A stretch of DNA of 5,389 nt from Planctomycetota bacterium (lineage in GTDB: Bacteria > Planctomycetota > UBA8108 > UBA1146 > JAJFFE01), in NCBI GenBank assembly GCA_020425835.1, contig JAGQRC010000307.1:1-5389 (forward strand), given 5' to 3'. A model generated the notes under the pieces. That model was not told where the DNA came from. It saw only the letters and a program-made list of their open reading frames with translations, and did not search any database. A program made the translations under genes and the position numbers. Positions within the stretch are counted from its first letter, which is position 1. Each line of letters begins with the position of its first letter. Below are positions 1 through 4,100 of this stretch, piece after piece.

Positions 1-151
1 AGTCGTATTGGCTCATACTTCGAGTTTCGACGGGTGTGCTGGGCGCAGGAAGCTCGGGCTCTCGGCCGGAATGAGTTCTTCAACAGACTGCATCGAGGTG
101 CTGAGCCTACCCGGGAACCGCGTTCGGTGCGTCACGCTTGTTCTCGAACCT

Positions 152-175
152 GGGAACGTTGGGAGCGGCGTTCCC
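152..175. repeat. Inverted repeat GGGAACG-N10-CGTTCCC
   Basis: The arms GGGAACG (152-158) and CGTTCCC (169-175) are perfectly complementary over 7 bp with a 10-nt spacer. It has the same design as the inverted repeat at 228-253. It could be a binding site for a dimeric regulator or an RNA hairpin in the leader of the downstream gene; the function is inferred, the pairing is directly visible. Confidence 0.55.
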
Positions 176-227
176 CGATCGCAGGCTCGCGACCGTTCCA
201 CCGCGTCCCTCTGGGCCCCCTCAGCGT

Positions 228-253
228 GGGAACACCCGATGCACCGTGTTCCC
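228..253. repeat. Inverted repeat GGGAACAC-N10-GTGTTCCC
   Basis: The arms GGGAACAC (228-235) and GTGTTCCC (246-253) are perfectly complementary over 8 bp with a 10-nt spacer. The site ends 57 bases before the start codon of the HPF-like gene, a plausible place for an operator or a 5' untranslated hairpin. It overlaps the 16-bp tandem repeat that begins at 235. Confidence 0.55.
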
Positions 254-270
254 GATGCACCGTGTCCCCG
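235..270. repeat. 16-bp tandem repeat, about 2.25 copies
   Basis: The unit CCCGATGCACCGTGTT (235-250) is followed directly by CCCGATGCACCGTGTC (251-266), differing only in the last base, and then by CCCG (267-270), the first four bases of a third unit. It lies between the GGGAAC cluster and the start of the HPF-like gene. It may be a small slippage-type repeat or a paired protein-binding site. Confidence 0.8.
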
Positions 271-301
271 TCAATGAACGACCTTCGTCGACACACGAGA
301 G

Positions 302-306
302 GGAGG
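302..306 (+). promoter_or_regulatory. Shine-Dalgarno GGAGG for the HPF-like gene
   Basis: GGAGG is followed, after 4 bases, by the ATG at 311. An in-frame TGA at 275-277 and the absence of any other ATG, GTG or TTG between it and 311 leave this as the only sensible start for the gene. Confidence 0.85.
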
Positions 307-310
307 AGCC

Positions 311-1012
311 ATGACCCCTGGCGAGTTTCGGCTCACGATTCATGCGCACCGGGAACTCTCGGACCGAGATCAGCGGCGTCTGCGCGAGGGCCTCGACCCT
401 CTGCGCCGCGTCGTCGAGAGCTTTCCCGTCCGGGAACTCCACCTCGACATCCGAGAGCACGCTCGCGCCAACGACTTCCACGTCAGAGCCAGTCTTCGAC
501 TTCCCAAGCAGACCTTGTTCACGGGTGAGCGCGCGAAGGAACTCTACCCCGCTTACGAACGCTGCGTCCGGAAGCTGATCCACAAGGTCGGCGCATACAA
601 GGACAAGCTCCGGGGCGAGCCCGAGCGGAGCCACATTGCCGCCGGAACACTGCGCGCGGTCCAGCCCGCCGTGGAGCCCGATGCCGCGCGCCTGGAGGAG
701 TCGGTTTCCGCTGGAGACTTCGGCCGCTTCCGCCACGCGATGTCGGTGTACGAGTCGAGCCTCGCGGACCGCGTGGCGCGAGCCGTCAATCGCTTCCCGG
801 AACTCGAGGGTCGCCTCGGCACCGAGATCGTGATCTCCGAGATCGTCGAGGAGACCTTCCTCAACGCTTTCGAGCACTTCGGCGAGCGACCGGCCAAACC
901 CCTCGGAAGCTGGTTGGAGTCCTGGATCGTGGACTCGATCACACTGCTCCTGGACGACACCGATCGGGCGAAACGCAACCTCACCCTGCTCAACGACGCC
1001 TCGTCGGTCTGA
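311..1012 (+). CDS. HPF/RaiA-like ribosome-associated protein with a C-terminal sigma-70 region 2-like domain
   Basis: This 233-residue, presumably cytosolic protein starts at ATG 311 after a strong GGAGG and ends at TGA 1010-1012. Residues about 5-105 fit the HPF/RaiA (S30AE) fold: strand FRLTIHAH, a basic amphipathic helix (about 17-37), strand ELHLDIRE, strand FHVRASLRLP, then the helix ending AYERCVRKLIHKVGAYKDKL. Members of this family bind the 30S decoding centre and inactivate or dimerise ribosomes in starvation. After a linker (106-133), residues 136-215 do not look like the S30AE C-terminal dimerisation domain. They resemble sigma-70 region 2, notably SEIVEETFLNAFEHF (176-190) and SWLESWIVDSI (200-210). 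No region 4 is present, so it is unlikely to be a complete sigma factor. The likely role is stress or stationary-phase control of ribosomes. The HPF assignment is fairly secure, the sigma-like one moderate; both rest on reading by eye. Confidence 0.8.
   Translation: MTPGEFRLTIHAHRELSDRDQRRLREGLDPLRRVVESFPVRELHLDIREHARANDFHVRASLRLPKQTLFTGERAKELYPAYERCVRKLIHKVGAYKDKLRGEPERSHIAAGTLRAVQPAVEPDAARLEESVSAGDFGRFRHAMSVYESSLADRVARAVNRFPELEGRLGTEIVISEIVEETFLNAFEHFGERPAKPLGSWLESWIVDSITLLLDDTDRAKRNLTLLNDASSV
716..955 (+). other. Sigma-70 region 2-like domain within the HPF-like protein
   Basis: Residues 136-215 run GDFGRF, MSVYESSLADRVARAV, an acidic turn, IVEETFLNAFEHF and then SWLESWIVDSITLLLDD. In ECF and other sigma-70 factors the equivalent order is a first helix with a Y/L pattern, the D-[LIV]-[VT]-Q-[ED]-x-F-x-x-[AV] helix of region 2.2 that contacts the core polymerase clamp, and the x-W-L-x-x-I-[AV] helix of region 2.3/2.4. 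Here the Q is replaced by E (position 180) and the last helix is acidic rather than basic, which argues against promoter melting and for a remodelled interaction module. Confidence 0.5.
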
Positions 1013-1021
1013 ACTCCACCA

Positions 1022-1060
1022 CGAGCTCCTCGTCGCCCGAAATGCACGGCGAGGAGCTCG
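1022..1060 (+). terminator. Strong hairpin after the HPF-like gene, probable terminator
   Basis: The arms CGAGCTCCTCG (1022-1032) and CGAGGAGCTCG (1050-1060) pair perfectly over 11 bp. The stem extends inward by a T-G wobble and two more pairs to 14 bp, leaving an 11-nt loop (1036-1046). It begins 9 bases after the stop codon. There is no clean T-run after it, only the mixed pyrimidine stretch around 1071-1080, so it may act as a GC-rich weak-tract terminator or as an mRNA 3'-end stabiliser. Confidence 0.6.
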
Positions 1061-1076
1061 CCTCACCGGGTTGTCT

Positions 1077-1184
1077 TCCTCGGATTCCCTGACCCGCGGA
1101 ACGGACGGATTGCAGCCATCCCCCACGATCGGTTCGGCCCGCTCGAGGCCACCGTCGGCTCTTCCGTTTCCACGAATCCGAGGA
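1077..1184 (+). promoter_or_regulatory. Leader inverted repeat covering the Shine-Dalgarno of the large gene
   Basis: TCCTCGGATTC (1077-1087) is the exact reverse complement of GAATCCGAGGA (1174-1184). The 3' arm includes the GAGG that precedes the ATG at 1189, so if both arms are transcribed they could pair across an 86-base loop and mask the ribosome binding site. The pairing is seen directly; the regulatory role is inference. I could not find a convincing promoter in 1061-1188. Confidence 0.45.
1180..1183 (+). promoter_or_regulatory. Shine-Dalgarno GAGG for the large surface-protein gene
   Basis: GAGG sits 5 bases before the ATG at 1189. The frame is closed upstream by TGA at 1090-1092, and no ATG, GTG or TTG lies in frame between that stop and 1189, so this fixes the earliest possible start. 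The next in-frame candidate, GTG at 1228, has no good Shine-Dalgarno. Confidence 0.7.
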
Positions 1185-1188
1185 CTCC

Positions 1189-4100
1189 ATGCCCAGCAGC
1201 GCGTCGAGAGAGTCGTCTCAGCCGACGGTGCGATCCACCCACGGCCCCTCCATCGGCCACGACTCGGAGCCCGCGCCGACGCCGCGGCGCGACTCCCGAA
1301 ACACGAGGCTCACCGTCTCGGCCTCTCGTGTCGAAGGCAACAACCGGCGGCCGGCCGGACCCACTCTGTTGCGGCTTGCCGTCATCGCCGCGATCGGGCT
1401 CTCCCTCGTCGACGTCGCGCGATCTCAACCGGTCGATCTCCCTCGACTCTCGTCCGCTCGCCTCGAGTTCGGTCCGTCCGGGGGCACACCCCGCGTCGAG
1501 CTCGAGTTCTCGCAGTCCGTCACGATCGCCCCGGACTCGATCCGTGCGTGGCGCATCGGAGGTGGACTGCCGTTCCCGCTCGCCCCCTCATCGTCGAGTC
1601 CGAGCCGAGCGACGGTCCAGCTTCCACAGTCCGCCCTCGGCGACACGGTGATCCTCCTGATCGACGGCCACGGCGTCACCAATACGGCGGGGCTCCCGCT
1701 GGACGCCGAAGTGTACGGTGGAAGCCCTCTGTTCCTGCCGTCGGGCGACGGAACACCGGGGGGCCAAACCGTCCTCGAGTTCTCACTGATCCCCGGCGAC
1801 GTCGACGCCGATGGGGTCCTCGGGCCGATCGACATCGACGCTCTCGGCGCCGCTCGCGGAACCTGCGTGGGCGATCCCGGGTTCCTCGCCCGCGGAGACA
1901 TCGACTCGAGTGGTTGTATCGATGGCCGCGATCTTCGCATCGCCGATCGCTACCTCGGGCTCACGGCCCCCACGACCGACGGCGTGGCCCCCGCGATCAT
2001 CGGACGGTTCCCGAGTCGCGGCTCGACCCTTCGCGGTCTCTTCCTCGATCAGGTGTCGGTGCGCTTCTCCGAACCGATGCGCCGAACGGTCGCCGCCGGT
2101 ACTTCGATGATCGCCGTCGCCGAGGATGGATCGGTCCGCACCGCTGCAGCCCTCGCGAACACTTCTCCCGACGAACTCCGCTTCCGTTTCATCCCTGCGA
2201 TCGACCAGGGAGGCGTCCACCGGCTGCAGCTCTCGAACGGGCTCGCCGATGTCAGTGGCGAGCGACTCGTCCTCGATGCCGATCTCGCGTGGAGCGTGAC
2301 GCTCGACGACGCTCCGGCTCGGATCGCCGCCTCGTCTCCCGCGCATCGGGAGACCGGGGTCGCGTTGACCCGCGAGTCGATCATCACCTTCTCCTCACCT
2401 CTCTCTGCCGCGCTCTTCGCGCCCTCCGCGTTCTCCGCGAGCTTCGGTGGGATCGATCTCCCCGCGCTGGTCCATCTCTCCTCGGATGCGCGTCGCGTGA
2501 CACTCTTCTACGATCCCCCGCTCCCGCCGAGCGCGCTGGTCCGCGTCGAGATCGACGGGGACCTCCTCACCGATGACCTCGGGTTCTCGGTCGACGCCGA
2601 TGGCGATGGCGCACCCGGAGGGCTCGGTGTCGTCGACTTCCAGACGCTGACCATTTCGGCTCTTCCCGGCACTCGCGTCTGCGGACGGGTCTTCGCATCA
2701 GAGCTCGACGGGGCGCTGAACGTCCCCCTCGAGGGGGTCACCGTCTCCGTCGATGGAGCCGCCACCACTCTCTTCGCGACCACCGACCCCATGGGCAACT
2801 TCTGTCTCGACCCCGCTCCCGTGGGACGCTTCTTCGTCCACATCGATGGGTCGACCGCGGTGAATCCGGAGATCCCGACCGGGGCCTACTATCCCACCGT
2901 CGGCAAACCCTTCGCATCGATCGCCGCGCAAGAGGTCAACCTCGGAGAGATCTATCTCCCGCTCGTCATCGACGGCACGTTGCAACCGGTCAGCGACATC
3001 GATGAGACGACGATCGGCTTCCCCACCGCGGTGGTCCTCGCGCATCCCGACTTCGCCGGCGTCGACATCACCGTTCCACCCGCCTCGCTCTTCGCCAACG
3101 ACGGCACCGTCGGCGGGATGGTCGGCATCGCACCGGTCGACCCCGAGCGTCTGCCCGGACAACTGCCGGGTTACTTGCAGTTCCCTCTGGTGATCACGGT
3201 GCAAACCTCGGCCGGAGCGGGTGGCGGGATGCAACCGACCAACTTCGACGTGCCGGCACCGGTGCGGTTTCCCAATCTCCCGCTCCCCACGACGGGAGAG
3301 CTCCCCTCGCCCGGAGAGAAGCTGTCGCTGTTCAGCTTCGATCACGATCGCGGCGCGTGGGCCGTCGTCGGATCGATGACGGTCAGCGATGACGGGCTCT
3401 ACCTCGAGAGCGACCCCGGCGTCGGTATCCTCGCTCCGGGGTGGCACGGCGCGTTCCCGGGCGGACCCCCTCCGCCGAACTGTCCCGACGAGGCGTGCGA
3501 AGCGGCGCAATCCCTCGGCTGTCCCGCCGCGATCGGACTCGGCCTGGCCGACTGCGCGTTGTCTCTAATCCCCGGCGGGCAAGCGGCGGGTTGCGGTGCA
3601 TCGATCGCGATCGCCGCCGCGGGCACGGGTATCAGCTGCGCGAGCGCCTTCGACTGGAAGTGTGGGGTGAGCGGGGCGCTCGGGATCTCCGGAGTGCTGG
3701 CCGGTTGCGTCCTGAAGAGCCTCCCGGTCGTCGGCTCGATCGTCGCTTGCGGTGGGGGCGCGCTGAGCGCGATCGCCAGCTGCTCCTGCTACGGAAGTGC
3801 TCCGGCCGGCCCCATGCTCCCCGAGGCGATCCAGCTGATGGGGGGATACAACGCCTACGCGAACGCGATCCAGAACCTCGGGCTGACGGTCTTGAGCTCC
3901 CCGGTCTGGCTCGACGCCGTCGATCCCTTGGAACTGGGACAGGATCCCGTCGCGAACACCACTCAGGTCGTGGCGATCTTCAACACGGTCGCCGCCTACC
4001 AACAGTCCGGCTCCGATCTCGACGACACGATCTCGACCACCGAGGCTGCGGCGGTGCTCGCGCTTCCGCGCCCGGACACCATCACCACCACCGACGTCAT

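Larger units (their letters stand above)
1..310. other. Upstream region with no supported gene
   Basis: All frames were considered. The reading frames open here give arginine-, proline- and serine-rich translations without any recognisable domain or a convincing ribosome binding site, and they overlap the start of the next gene in another frame, so I treat the stretch as intergenic. It could include the non-coding tail of a gene lying to the left. What it does hold is repeated short words: GGGAAC at 113, 152 and 228, GTTCCC at 170 and 248, two hairpins built from them, and a 16-bp tandem repeat at 235-270. I could not identify a convincing sigma-70 promoter. Confidence 0.6.

Noticed and set aside
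34..528. 164-codon + strand frame crossing the start of the HPF-like gene
   Set aside because: No Shine-Dalgarno, Arg/Pro/Ser-rich translation, and it overlaps a well-supported gene by over 200 bases in another frame.
716..1012. A complete ECF sigma factor
   Set aside because: Only a region 2-like part is visible; region 4 with its helix-turn-helix is absent and the second helix is acidic.
221..1126. 301-codon open frame on the minus strand opposite the HPF-like gene
   Set aside because: Its translation is a low-complexity Arg/Glu/Val-rich mirror of the + strand gene, with no ribosome binding site or domain; the + strand frame has a recognisable HPF domain.
1339..1420. A Tat signal peptide based on the RR pair at residues 53-54
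   Set aside because: The residues after RR (PAG) do not fit the S-R-R-x-F-L-K pattern; a Sec signal or anchor fits better.
1795..1959. A cellulosome component
   Set aside because: Dockerin-like loops alone are common in non-cellulolytic bacteria; no cohesin, glycoside hydrolase or carbohydrate-binding module is visible.
1071..2576. 501-codon + strand frame overlapping the start of the large gene
   Set aside because: The translation is almost entirely Arg, Pro, Ser and His, typical of an out-of-frame reading of GC-rich coding DNA; the frame starting at 1189 gives ordered Ig and dockerin-like modules.
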